This document shows, piece by piece, positions 6,674-12,910 of a DNA stretch of 12,910 nt. A model generated the notes under the pieces. It saw only the letters and a list, made by a program, of their open reading frames with translations. It had not been told where the DNA came from and did not search any database. Each line of letters begins with the position of its first letter. The stretch's first letter is position 1. The stretch covers positions 1 to 12,910 of the forward strand of contig JAJZAS010000016.1 in assembly GCA_021799325.1 (NCBI GenBank), written 5' to 3'. A program made the position numbers and the translations under genes. Source of the stretch: Bacillota bacterium. Its GTDB lineage: Bacteria; Bacillota; Bacilli; Alicyclobacillales; SLC66.

Positions 6674-6941
6674 TACTCTCACCACCTCCAAAGTGTTCAA
6701 GAAGCCATGCAAGCCATTCCTGCAAAATCGTTGTATTGAGCCTGTAAATAATAAAAGTTCCTTCCCGCTGATCAATCACCAAATTCGCGTTTTTGAGGAC
6801 GGTTAAATGGCGACTAATCGTCGGTTGTGCATGTGTAAAATGATCGGCAATTTCTCCTGCCGTCTTTGGTCCTTCCTTCAATAATTCGATAATCCTTCTA
6901 CGTGTAGCATCAGACATAGCCTTAAAAACACTCTCATTCAT
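6666..6941 (-). CDS. ArsR family regulator, SdpR-like
   Basis: A 91-residue winged-helix repressor. Residues 1-80 hold the domain: MNESVFKAMSDATRRRIIEL, TAGEIADHF, then the recognition helix AQPTISRHLTVLKNANLV and the wing DQREGTFIIYRLNTT. No metal-binding CxC of arsenic-type ArsR proteins is present; the sequence matches SdpR-type members, including the LNTTILQEW segment. It overlaps and precedes the sdpI-like gene, the classical sdpRI arrangement in which the membrane partner relieves repression. The ATG at 6941 has a poorly spaced ribosome binding site (GGAAGG, 13 bases away); in-frame stops lie upstream, so the start cannot be earlier. Probably represses its own promoter at 6998-7025. Confidence 0.88.
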   Translation of the reverse strand: MNESVFKAMSDATRRRIIELLKEGPKTAGEIADHFTHAQPTISRHLTVLKNANLVIDQREGTFIIYRLNTTILQEWLAWLLEHFGGGESNE

Positions 6942-6997
6942 CGTTCATCACAGACCTTCCATGCCATTTCGCCATCATGATTCCCGAAGTCAAAATC

Positions 6998-7025
6998 ATT
7001 ATATAGCTAAATGGCTAATCAGTAA
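6998..7025 (-). promoter_or_regulatory. Candidate promoter and operator of the sdpRI-like operon
   Basis: A consensus -10 TATAAT (7003-6998, minus strand) has a weak -35 TTACTG 16 bases upstream. The spacer contains the inverted repeat TAGC...GCTA (7004-7007 and 7014-7017), well placed for the ArsR-type repressor. Transcription would begin near 6991, giving a leader of about 50 bases. Confidence 0.42.
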
Positions 7026-7125
7026 ATAAACAAATGTAACAATTCCCTTTCTGGATACTGACCGCGAAGAGGTACAAAGCAGTACGAGGAACAAATACTT
7101 GTACATGCATAATAAATTTGAAACA

Positions 7126-7167
7126 AAAATGGCGTTGCAATGAGAGTTCCATTGCACACGCCATTTT
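7126..7167 (-). terminator. Strong hairpin terminator after trxA
   Basis: AAAATGGCG (7126-7134) pairs with CGCCATTTT (7159-7167), and TGCAATG (7136-7142) with CATTGCA (7150-7156): 16 pairs with a small bulge and a 7-base loop. On the minus strand the stem is followed by a T-rich stretch (ATTTTTGTTT), so it fits a Rho-independent terminator 20 bases after the trxA stop. The 100 bases between it and the sdpRI promoter contain no gene I can support. Confidence 0.85.
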
Positions 7168-7186
7168 GTGAATGATTATACCTTAC

Positions 7187-7510
7187 TTAAATGAGGTCGC
7201 CCAACTTCGCCTTCAATTGATTCTTTGGCATATACCCGATAATTTGCCGAACCACTTCTCCACCCTTGAATACGAGCAGTGTAGGGATACTCATGATACC
7301 AAATTCACCGGCTGTTTTCGGGTTTTCATCTACGTTAAGCTTACCGACCTTTAGCTTGTCCGGATACTCTTCCGCCAGTTCTACCACAATTGGCGACAAC
7401 ATTTTGCACGGACCACACCACACCGCCCAGAAATCGATAATCACCGCGCGTTCCGTCTCATCCTGCACGAATGAAGTAAAATCATTATCTGTCACGTCTT
7501 GTACGCTCAT
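7187..7510 (-). CDS. trxA: Thioredoxin
   Basis: A 107-residue cytosolic thioredoxin, the usual length. The active site WCGPC covers residues 31-35 (Cys32 and Cys35), Asp26 is the buried acid, and the cis-proline is Pro76 in SIPT. The second half ends with the normal GxxPKNQLKAKL helix. It reduces protein disulphides using electrons from thioredoxin reductase. AGGAGG lies ten bases before the ATG. It is the last gene before the terminator at 7126-7167 and lies 42 bases after the membrane-anchored acidic protein; with no convincing promoter in that gap, it is probably read as the end of the ABC operon, although a promoter inside the previous gene is possible. Whether it is the housekeeping thioredoxin cannot be judged from this window. 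Confidence 0.95.
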   Translation of the reverse strand: MSVQDVTDNDFTSFVQDETERAVIIDFWAVWCGPCKMLSPIVVELAEEYPDKLKVGKLNVDENPKTAGEFGIMSIPTLLVFKGGEVVRQIIGYMPKNQLKAKLGDLI

Positions 7511-7552
7511 GCCTTACTCTACCTCCTGTATACAAAAATCGTCTGCTTTCGC

Positions 7553-8545
7553 TCAACTCACTTGTCCAATTTGCGCGATCACACGGGAAACTGATTGTTC
7601 CTCATCTAAAAATACCACAATGTAGTCCCCTTTGGCCATGATACTTTGTGGAGCCGACATCATCAGGATCACGCCTTCAGCCCCATGCACCACAAACTCT
7701 TTCCAATCTGCCATCCCAACCAATTCAGCTGACGCAATCATTTGTTCCAGCAATTTTGCAAAGTGGTGATACACTTCCTGATCGTACACCTGGTCGCTGT
7801 ATTTGGCCATACCATCAGGACTCAGGGAAAACCAACCGAGTACGCTTGGCATATCCAGTTGTTTACGAAGCCACTGCTGCCGTTCGTCCACGTGTTTCTC
7901 CAAGGGCTCCTCCAAGTATCCCTCCACCGATGACTCCACTGCTTTTTCTGGCTCTGAATCATTAGCGATCATCGGTTCCTCTTTCGCCATAAAAACTTCT
8001 TCAGAGTGAAGTTCTTCCTCATCTTGCATATCCTCATCCGAGGTGACTTTTGGTGCCACATAAGCGGACAAATGAACCACATGGTCTTCATTCAAATGAA
8101 AATCTGCGCCCAGGGCGTCCAGGTCCTCCCATACGATCGGAGGTTCCTGCTCAGGAGCCACGTCATTCATCCATGTGGCGGTTTCTGTCGCCTTTTCAGA
8201 TGGTAGCTCCTTATTTAGAGAAGCACTTTGGGGTACTTCCCGCGAAACATCATGAATGTCTTCCAACGAGGCTGGTTCCGTGCCCAAAATAGGTTCATCG
8301 ACAACACTAGATTCATCGACTGCGCGAGGAGTTTCTGTTTCCACAGATTCATTTATATCAGGAGATTCTTTATCAGCAGAACTCTCTTTTCGAACTCTCC
8401 GTGCTTTTTGCTTTTCTTTTTTTGCCCGCGTTTTTTGGGCACCACTTGCACTGCGAAGTTGCCGCATACTCCAGATGACGAGAATCAAAATCACAAGAAC
8501 GACCACCACAGCGGCCACAATCAAGTACAGTGTCGTATTTCCCAT
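7553..8545 (-). CDS. Membrane-anchored acidic protein with possible Roadblock/LC7-like C-terminal domain
   Basis: A 330-residue protein I do not recognise by name. Residues 5-27 form one membrane helix, followed by a strongly basic stretch (about 30-55: KKEKQKARRVRK), so by the positive-inside rule the rest is cytoplasmic. A long, low-complexity, glutamate- and serine-rich linker runs from about 56 to 225. The last 96 residues look folded: GWFSLSPDGMAKYSD, a helix HHFAKLLEQMIASAEL, then strands EFVVHGAEGVILMM and DYIVVFLDEEQSVSRVIAQI. This strand-helix-strand order and the 'SPDG' turn resemble Roadblock/LC7 domains, small dimeric regulators of GTPases, but it is a pattern judgement only. No cysteine is present. 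AGGGGA precedes the ATG. It lies 18 bases after the ABC permease and 42 before trxA, so is probably co-transcribed. Confidence 0.78.
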   Translation of the reverse strand: MGNTTLYLIVAAVVVVLVILILVIWSMRQLRSASGAQKTRAKKEKQKARRVRKESSADKESPDINESVETETPRAVDESSVVDEPILGTEPASLEDIHDVSREVPQSASLNKELPSEKATETATWMNDVAPEQEPPIVWEDLDALGADFHLNEDHVVHLSAYVAPKVTSDEDMQDEEELHSEEVFMAKEEPMIANDSEPEKAVESSVEGYLEEPLEKHVDERQQWLRKQLDMPSVLGWFSLSPDGMAKYSDQVYDQEVYHHFAKLLEQMIASAELVGMADWKEFVVHGAEGVILMMSAPQSIMAKGDYIVVFLDEEQSVSRVIAQIGQVS

Positions 8546-8563
8546 GAAAAAAATTCCCCTTTC

Positions 8564-9496
8564 TTAGTGAGCCATCCACCTGATCACTCGTTTACGAACC
8601 ATAGTCAGACTACCCGGTCGAAGGCGCCATGCACTGATTAAAAGTAAAATGACGCCTATCAGAATGTATACCGCGAGAAAGAACAACCAAGATTCTTTTC
8701 CGGATAACGAATGGCTGTTTACCACATCAAAGACAGAAGAGACGATCGACTGATTGAATGATGGGCTGAGCAATCCTAAATTCGTTTCGATACCTGCCTG
8801 CATATAGATGGGATCGAGCGCGTAACAGATACCCGCCAGGTGCATCCACACGCTCTCATCGGCACTATGTAGACCTACACTGTCAAACAGATAGCCAAAG
8901 ATGGCAAACCCCATAAAAAGGATCGCCACAGTTGCGTAGGAAAAAACCGTACTCCATCCAGTGCGTCGCAAAAGGGTGGAAAAAAAGATACTGATCCCCG
9001 CAATAGCGCCGAGCGTAACGACCTGTAGGCCGAACACCGCTAATACCTGCGATGGCAAGACACCACCAAACAAAAAAACAATACTATATAGGGGCAACGT
9101 CATGATAATCAGCAACAATAAAAACGAAATCGAACTGATAAACTTAGTAAATATAATCGTAATCGGCGAAAGCGGAGTGGTTAATAGCACAGAAAGTGTC
9201 TGCCTCTCCCTTTCCCCGCTGATCACCCCTGAGGCAATCCCAGGTGTCACAAACGACACTAGAGCTAATTGCAAATAGGAAAGAAAGGTGAACAGTTCTG
9301 CTGTTCGCGCCGGCTGTAAAATCAGCGTTTGTCCCTGCACATTCACATACATATACACAAATGCCACGGCGCCAATGACAAAAAGGTAGAGAGACAACGC
9401 CAAAATGGTACGCCCGGATCGCATGCGTTGGCGCAATTCTTTGCGCAGTAGTGGATTGATCCATTTGCCGGTCCATCGATTGCCTAACTCTTGCAC
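8564..9496 (-). CDS. ABC-2 type transporter permease
   Basis: The membrane half of an ABC transporter, about 310 residues, with roughly six membrane segments. Typical ABC-2 features are seen: the N-terminal cytoplasmic NPLLRKELRQRMRSGR, a first helix ILALSLYLFVIGAVAFVYMY, the conserved GVISGERERQTLSVLLTTPL before helix 3 (coupling to the ATPase), and a C-terminal pair ending VILLLISAWRLRPG. The open frame extends to ATG 9556, overlapping the ATPase gene by 35 bases, but AGGAGG seven bases before GTG 9496 makes that start more likely (GTG 9499 is next best). It follows the ATPase gene with a 25-base gap. Family members include export systems related to NosY/GldF. Substrate unknown. Confidence 0.9.
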   Translation of the reverse strand: MQELGNRWTGKWINPLLRKELRQRMRSGRTILALSLYLFVIGAVAFVYMYVNVQGQTLILQPARTAELFTFLSYLQLALVSFVTPGIASGVISGERERQTLSVLLTTPLSPITIIFTKFISSISFLLLLIIMTLPLYSIVFLFGGVLPSQVLAVFGLQVVTLGAIAGISIFFSTLLRRTGWSTVFSYATVAILFMGFAIFGYLFDSVGLHSADESVWMHLAGICYALDPIYMQAGIETNLGLLSPSFNQSIVSSVFDVVNSHSLSGKESWLFFLAVYILIGVILLLISAWRLRPGSLTMVRKRVIRWMAH

Positions 9497-9521
9497 CACA
9501 TGTCCTCCTGCCTCTGGGATA

Positions 9522-10478
9522 TCAAGCCATCTTGGGAATGAGCTCCGCTTTCGCATCTTCTTCAGCCGTCAGCCGCAAGAACAGTTCTTCAAGGCTCCCG
9601 CCCAACTCCTGAAATGTCTTCAATTGAAATCCGCCCATAGCCAACTCATGAATCAATTCGACCTGATCGGCCTCAGAACCTGCAAAGATAAATTCGACTT
9701 TGTTCTCATCCACCTTCAGGATTTCTGTGACCTTTGACTTTCGCGACAAGAGTTCCGCAAGCCGATGGCCTTCAGACATCACTTCTAACAGAAAATGACG
9801 TTTACCGCTCACTCTGGCATTCACGACTTCCACCGAAGCACACGCCACCAATGTTCCCCGCTGGATGATCCCAATCTCATCGCACATATCGGCAAGTTCA
9901 GGCAAAATATGAGAGCTGATCAGTACCGTCTTTCCCTGCTCACGAAGGCCCTTGATAATTTCCCTCATCTCAATTCGAGAGCGCGGGTCAAGTCCGGATG
10001 CAGGCTCGTCCAAAATAAGAACAGGTGGATCATGCATAAGGCTACGAGCGAGTCCAAGCCGTTGTTTCATGCCTCGTGACAACGAATTGACCAGTACCTC
10101 CGACCGATCCTCTAGATTGACAAGATGCAGGAGTTCAGCCGCCCGCTTGTCGATCAAGGCAGGCTCCACTCCATAGGCCGTCCCGTAAAAGGCAAGATAT
10201 TCCCGCACACTGAGGTCATCGTAAACGCCGAATTCATCCGGTAAAAAACCAATTTGTCTCCTCACCAGACCAGGTTCTGTCGTTACTTCCATCCCGTTAA
10301 TGTAGGCTCGTCCTGAAGTAGGGAGCATCAACGTGGAGAGAATCGATAATGTGGTGGTTTTTCCAGCACCATTTTCACCAACAAAACCAAATACGGTTCC
10401 TTTTCTCACATCAAAATTCAAACTGTGGACAGCCGTCATTTTCCCATATCGCTTGCTTAGGTTTTCTACCCTGATCAA
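9522..10478 (-). CDS. ABC transporter ATP-binding protein
   Basis: A 318-residue ATPase of the ABC-2 export type. Walker A is GENGAGKTT (34-42), the signature is NSLSRGMKQRL (131-141), Walker B is VLILDEPASGLDP (153-165), and the H-loop histidine is His190 in LISSHI. The signature has SRG in place of SGG, common in this export subgroup, and the Q-loop position reads GFLPDEFG, without the usual glutamine. The catalytic glutamate Glu158 is intact. A C-terminal 100-residue extension (about 215-318) is of the CcmA/NatA-like type. The start is TTG 10478 with AAGGGGTGA seven bases upstream, only six bases after the preceding stop codon. It should energise the permease encoded next. Confidence 0.94.
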   Translation of the reverse strand: MIRVENLSKRYGKMTAVHSLNFDVRKGTVFGFVGENGAGKTTTLSILSTLMLPTSGRAYINGMEVTTEPGLVRRQIGFLPDEFGVYDDLSVREYLAFYGTAYGVEPALIDKRAAELLHLVNLEDRSEVLVNSLSRGMKQRLGLARSLMHDPPVLILDEPASGLDPRSRIEMREIIKGLREQGKTVLISSHILPELADMCDEIGIIQRGTLVACASVEVVNARVSGKRHFLLEVMSEGHRLAELLSRKSKVTEILKVDENKVEFIFAGSEADQVELIHELAMGGFQLKTFQELGGSLEELFLRLTAEEDAKAELIPKMA

Positions 10479-10484
10479 CGCCAG

Positions 10485-12434
10485 TCACCCCTTTATCTGT
10501 GTGACGGGAATCAGTTCCCTGACAATCCACTGCGGTGTCGCCGGTAAGGTGACACCTTCTGATTTCAATACCGCCGGTTCATTGTGAGACCAGGCCACAA
10601 ACATCACATTGCCAGCAGGGATGTTTTTTTTGAGAAACCACGCTGAATTATCAAACAGCGACTTGCCTACACCATAGCCTGCACTAGAAAGCACTGTGCC
10701 AAGCCCTGCCATCACGTTGCCATGTAAACTTAAATTGTCGACAATAGCACTGATGTTCATGCTTTGACCTTTTTTCATCGGTCCAAGATTGATCACCTGA
10801 TGGTTGATTACCAGGGCACTGTCGATAAAATCCATGCGGGAGTGATTAGTCACATAACCTGCGAGTGAATTTCCTTCCTGATACAGCACACCATGCACAT
10901 CACCGAAACCTTGCGTCAATTGGGTCGTTAGAATGAATTTACCGCCCCAAGCACTCACTCGGTTAAATGAAATTCTACCAGATTGTCCTGAAAAAATATT
11001 CGTGGTCTGCATTTGGTTCGGATTGCTTTGTTGCTCTGACATGGGAACCGCCCACGCATCGGGCAATGCCTGAATCGAATAACTTCTTGCCTGCGGCGAC
11101 ATCAGCGCCTCCACGCCGGTGATTTGCGCCAACTGTTTGTCGTACAAATCCACCATTCCGACACTTTGTGTCAAAATTCCCTTTGGGCGCTCCATAACGC
11201 CAAATACATAGATACCCGCAGCAATGACAAGTGAAATCACAGGAAGATATACCCAGGCAAGTTCATTTCTTCGACGCCTACGAAGCAGAAAGTAAAGCAC
11301 AGGCCCCACGGCAAATACATAAACGCCAAATACGGTTTCCCATATCCAAAGGGGCGGTGAATAGATCTGTGGAAACTGTTCAGCTGCCTGGTACAGTCCC
11401 CACACTCCATTATTTCCAAATAAATTAGGCGTTGATTTTAGTACTTGCATGCGCAGTTCATGAAGCAGTGTATCCCAAAATTGGGCGTAGCCTGACCAGG
11501 ACAGAAAATCTGGCGCGGAAGCGTCGAATCCGGTATATACCACTTTGCCACGACCCATTTGCTTTTCCGCCACCAACGCATGGCTAGTTGTTCCGACCAA
11601 AAGTTGCGCCCCATTTGCCAGATTCCCATAAAGCAGAGACTCACTGGTACGAAGCGGTGCACTTCCGGCATAAGTGGCCAAAAGAATAGGTGGCTGATCA
11701 AGCACGATACTTGGAATGACCGGACTTTCTTTCAAAAATCCGCCAACCTGTCCTGCATTCGGCTCAATCCCACCTAAAATCAGGATTCCACCCGCACGCA
11801 CCCATTCGCTGATCCCTTTTGCCTGTGCCGGTGACAGTTGAGACGCTGCTGAGCCATCGATATACAAATAACTGAGCGATTCAAGGAGTGTCATGGATGA
11901 TGGTAACGATGTGGGGGGAATTAACGCGGTCACGAGTTCTGTGGACCCGTTGTCTGATGAAACCCCCGCCAGAAATTGTACCGATTGCGGCCTTTCACTG
12001 ATAATACCAGCGATCTCAGACCCGCTGATAGGAATTCCAGGTAGATGAGTTTGACTCACTATCTTCCCATTGTTTTCCCAAAGCAATTCCCCTCCGCCTT
12101 TTAAAAAAAGGCCAGGGAGCCCAATCGTAAGCGAAGAAGATTGAACACCGCCAGCACTTCCGACACTTGCGGGAATTTTCCACTCATAGGTGCCTTCAAA
12201 AGGACGATCCCGTGAACTGACAGTATACACAATCGTGCCTTGAAGTGGTTGCCGAGAAACAGCACTTACCACTACATGAACAGGGACCCATGTTCGTGGA
12301 TCGTAATAATTTTGATACCCCACGTTCACTTTTATGGCAGCCTGCTTGTCCTGAGCTGCCATCGCACGTAGCGATGGCACCAACAGAACGAAAGACAGCA
12401 GCGCTGTCACGATGGAACGAAAGCCGATTTTCAT
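10485..12434 (-). CDS. Exported membrane protein with glutamine-amidotransferase-like domain, ABC-linked
   Basis: A protein of about 649 residues. A signal peptide (1-28, ending AMA) is followed by a beta-rich domain (about 35-170), then a Rossmann-like domain (about 185-330: SYLYIDGSAASQLSPAQ, ISEWVRAGGILILGG, GRGKVVYTGFDASAPD) like the GATase1-like fold found beside ABC-2 transporters. Two membrane helices (about 364-385 and 393-413) flank a five-arginine loop, so both large parts should face outside. A second outer domain with beta-rich character fills 415-649. No cysteine occurs, so the nucleophile of true glutamine amidotransferases is missing. The ATG overlaps the queF stop by one base (TGATG), and the next gene starts six bases after its end. 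It probably is the extracytoplasmic partner of the ABC pair, as GldG is to GldA/F. Exact family name not recognised. Confidence 0.8.
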   Translation of the reverse strand: MKIGFRSIVTALLSFVLLVPSLRAMAAQDKQAAIKVNVGYQNYYDPRTWVPVHVVVSAVSRQPLQGTIVYTVSSRDRPFEGTYEWKIPASVGSAGGVQSSSLTIGLPGLFLKGGGELLWENNGKIVSQTHLPGIPISGSEIAGIISERPQSVQFLAGVSSDNGSTELVTALIPPTSLPSSMTLLESLSYLYIDGSAASQLSPAQAKGISEWVRAGGILILGGIEPNAGQVGGFLKESPVIPSIVLDQPPILLATYAGSAPLRTSESLLYGNLANGAQLLVGTTSHALVAEKQMGRGKVVYTGFDASAPDFLSWSGYAQFWDTLLHELRMQVLKSTPNLFGNNGVWGLYQAAEQFPQIYSPPLWIWETVFGVYVFAVGPVLYFLLRRRRRNELAWVYLPVISLVIAAGIYVFGVMERPKGILTQSVGMVDLYDKQLAQITGVEALMSPQARSYSIQALPDAWAVPMSEQQSNPNQMQTTNIFSGQSGRISFNRVSAWGGKFILTTQLTQGFGDVHGVLYQEGNSLAGYVTNHSRMDFIDSALVINHQVINLGPMKKGQSMNISAIVDNLSLHGNVMAGLGTVLSSAGYGVGKSLFDNSAWFLKKNIPAGNVMFVAWSHNEPAVLKSEGVTLPATPQWIVRELIPVTQIKG

Positions 12435-12793
12435 CACTTTTCCTCGCGGTACTCAACGCGAACAGTGGTTGAGATTCCTCCACGGACATTATATTTCCCA
12501 ACAACTTCCAAATACTTTGGCTTGGCAAAGCGGATAAAATCGTCCGCAATCTGATTGGTCACCTCTTCGTGAAAGTGACCCTCATCGCGATAACTCCAGA
12601 GATACAGTTTCAACGACTTTAATTCAATAATATACGGGCCAGGATGATAACGAAACGTAATCACACCAAAATCAGGTTGTCCTGTTTTCGGGCAAAGCGT
12701 TGTAAATTCCGGTGCCTCAATCAAAATTTCATAGTCGCGCTCCGGATATGGATTCGGAATCGGGTCCAATTCTTTGGATGGTTGGGTAGACAA
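12434..12793 (-). CDS. queF: NADPH-dependent 7-cyano-7-deazaguanine reductase, short form
   Basis: QueF reduces the nitrile preQ0 to the amine preQ1 with NADPH, a late step before queuosine is placed in tRNA. About 119 residues, shorter than the 165 of the Bacillus subtilis enzyme at both ends but within the short single-domain type. The catalytic motif FTTLCPKTGQPDFG is complete (Cys34, Asp41), as are the QueF motif KSLKLYLWSYRDEG and the substrate residues HFHEE (His75, Glu76). The C-terminal VRGGISTTVRVEY is standard. The open frame reaches GTG 12802, but TAGGAG is correctly placed only for the TTG at 12793, which also begins just after the stop of the previous gene. It precedes the ABC-linked genes without a gap, although no metabolic link is obvious. 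Confidence 0.93.
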   Translation of the reverse strand: MSTQPSKELDPIPNPYPERDYEILIEAPEFTTLCPKTGQPDFGVITFRYHPGPYIIELKSLKLYLWSYRDEGHFHEEVTNQIADDFIRFAKPKYLEVVGKYNVRGGISTTVRVEYREEK

Positions 12794-12794
12794 A

Positions 12795-12910
12795 TTACTC
12801 ACTCCTACTCTGGTCTGGTGCCACTTTGTATTTTTCCAATTCTGCGCGCAAAATAGCGACTTCTTGGACGATGCGCACCGTGCGAACCGTCAATCTGGAC
12901 AACACCACTG
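12795..12910 (-). CDS. C-terminal end of an unidentified protein with a heptad-like helix
   Basis: The last 37 codons of a gene that continues beyond the right edge, ending in TAA (12795-12797). The translation LSRLTVRTVRIVQEVAILRA followed by ELEKYKVAPDQSRSE has hydrophobic residues in heptad spacing and few strong breakers, so a coiled coil or amphipathic helix is likely. The stop lies one base before the queF TTG start, and the queF ribosome binding site lies within these codons, so the two are probably co-transcribed. I chose this frame because the other minus-strand frames hit stops or read as less natural protein. The family cannot be named from this fragment. Confidence 0.5.
   Translation of the reverse strand, partial: VVLSRLTVRTVRIVQEVAILRAELEKYKVAPDQSRSE

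Noticed and set aside
6674..6775. N-terminal extension of the SdpI-like protein in the longest frame
   Set aside because: It lies inside the regulator gene, reads unlike SdpI N-termini, and ATG 6673 has a proper ribosome binding site.
7072..7104. GTACAA...TTGTAC inverted repeat upstream of the sdpRI promoter region
   Set aside because: Six-base arms 21 bases apart in AT-rich sequence are likely by chance and no nearby regulator explains them.
7516..7551. TTGAGC and TATACA 18 bases apart, a possible trxA promoter
   Set aside because: A start seven bases after the -10 would fall inside the AGGAGG site and leave a leader of only about ten bases before the ATG.
7648..8641. Several long plus-strand frames opposite the acidic protein and permease
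   Set aside because: They are antisense shadows: compositionally odd, no ribosome binding sites, and the minus-strand frames show clear domains and coupling.

Overview
The window looks like chromosome from an endospore-forming Gram-positive bacterium (Bacilli; possibly an Alicyclobacillaceae-like lineage, but that placement is an inference). The reasons are a gerA-type spore germination operon, SdpR/SdpI-like and PadR regulators, strong AGGAGG-type ribosome binding sites, and frequent TTG/GTG starts. I see no insertion sequence, phage gene, CRISPR array, rRNA or tRNA. Coding density is high and no gap without a gene exceeds 300 bases.

Layout. (1) 1-3338, minus strand: a germination receptor operon in the order gerAA, gerAC, small two-helix membrane protein, gerAB (cut by the window edge), with a sigma-G-like promoter candidate at 3373-3402. 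(2) 3420-4742, plus strand: a cysteine-free FMN-binding glutamate-synthase-like protein, divergent from the germination operon. (3) 4764-5887, minus strand: a PadR regulator, two tandem DUF1048 paralogues, and then an unannotated 34-codon remnant of the N-terminus of a macrolide-type glycosyltransferase. A near-perfect 31-bp palindrome lies over the predicted start of transcription of this operon. (4) 6029-6941, minus strand: an ArsR-family regulator overlapping an SdpI/DUF1648 membrane protein, i.e. an sdpRI-like pair without a toxin gene nearby. (5) 7126-12910, minus strand: a tightly packed cluster read as [coiled-coil protein end] - queF - exported membrane protein with a glutamine-amidotransferase-like fold - ABC ATPase - ABC-2 permease - membrane-anchored acidic protein with a possible Roadblock/LC7 domain - thioredoxin, closed by a strong terminator hairpin at 7126-7167.

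How the genes work together. The germination proteins would assemble in the spore inner membrane as a nutrient receptor. The PadR operon looks self-regulated and appears to have lost a drug-modifying enzyme. The 5-kb cluster at the right is the most interesting part: the exported protein, ATPase and permease form a GldA/F/G-like ABC module of unknown substrate, with an unusual acidic membrane protein after it. Stop/start overlaps and 1-25-base gaps link queF through the permease, so translation is probably coupled. Start codons were reassigned from the longest ORF in several cases (3420, 6673, 9496, 12434, 12793) because the ribosome binding site fits the inner codon better.
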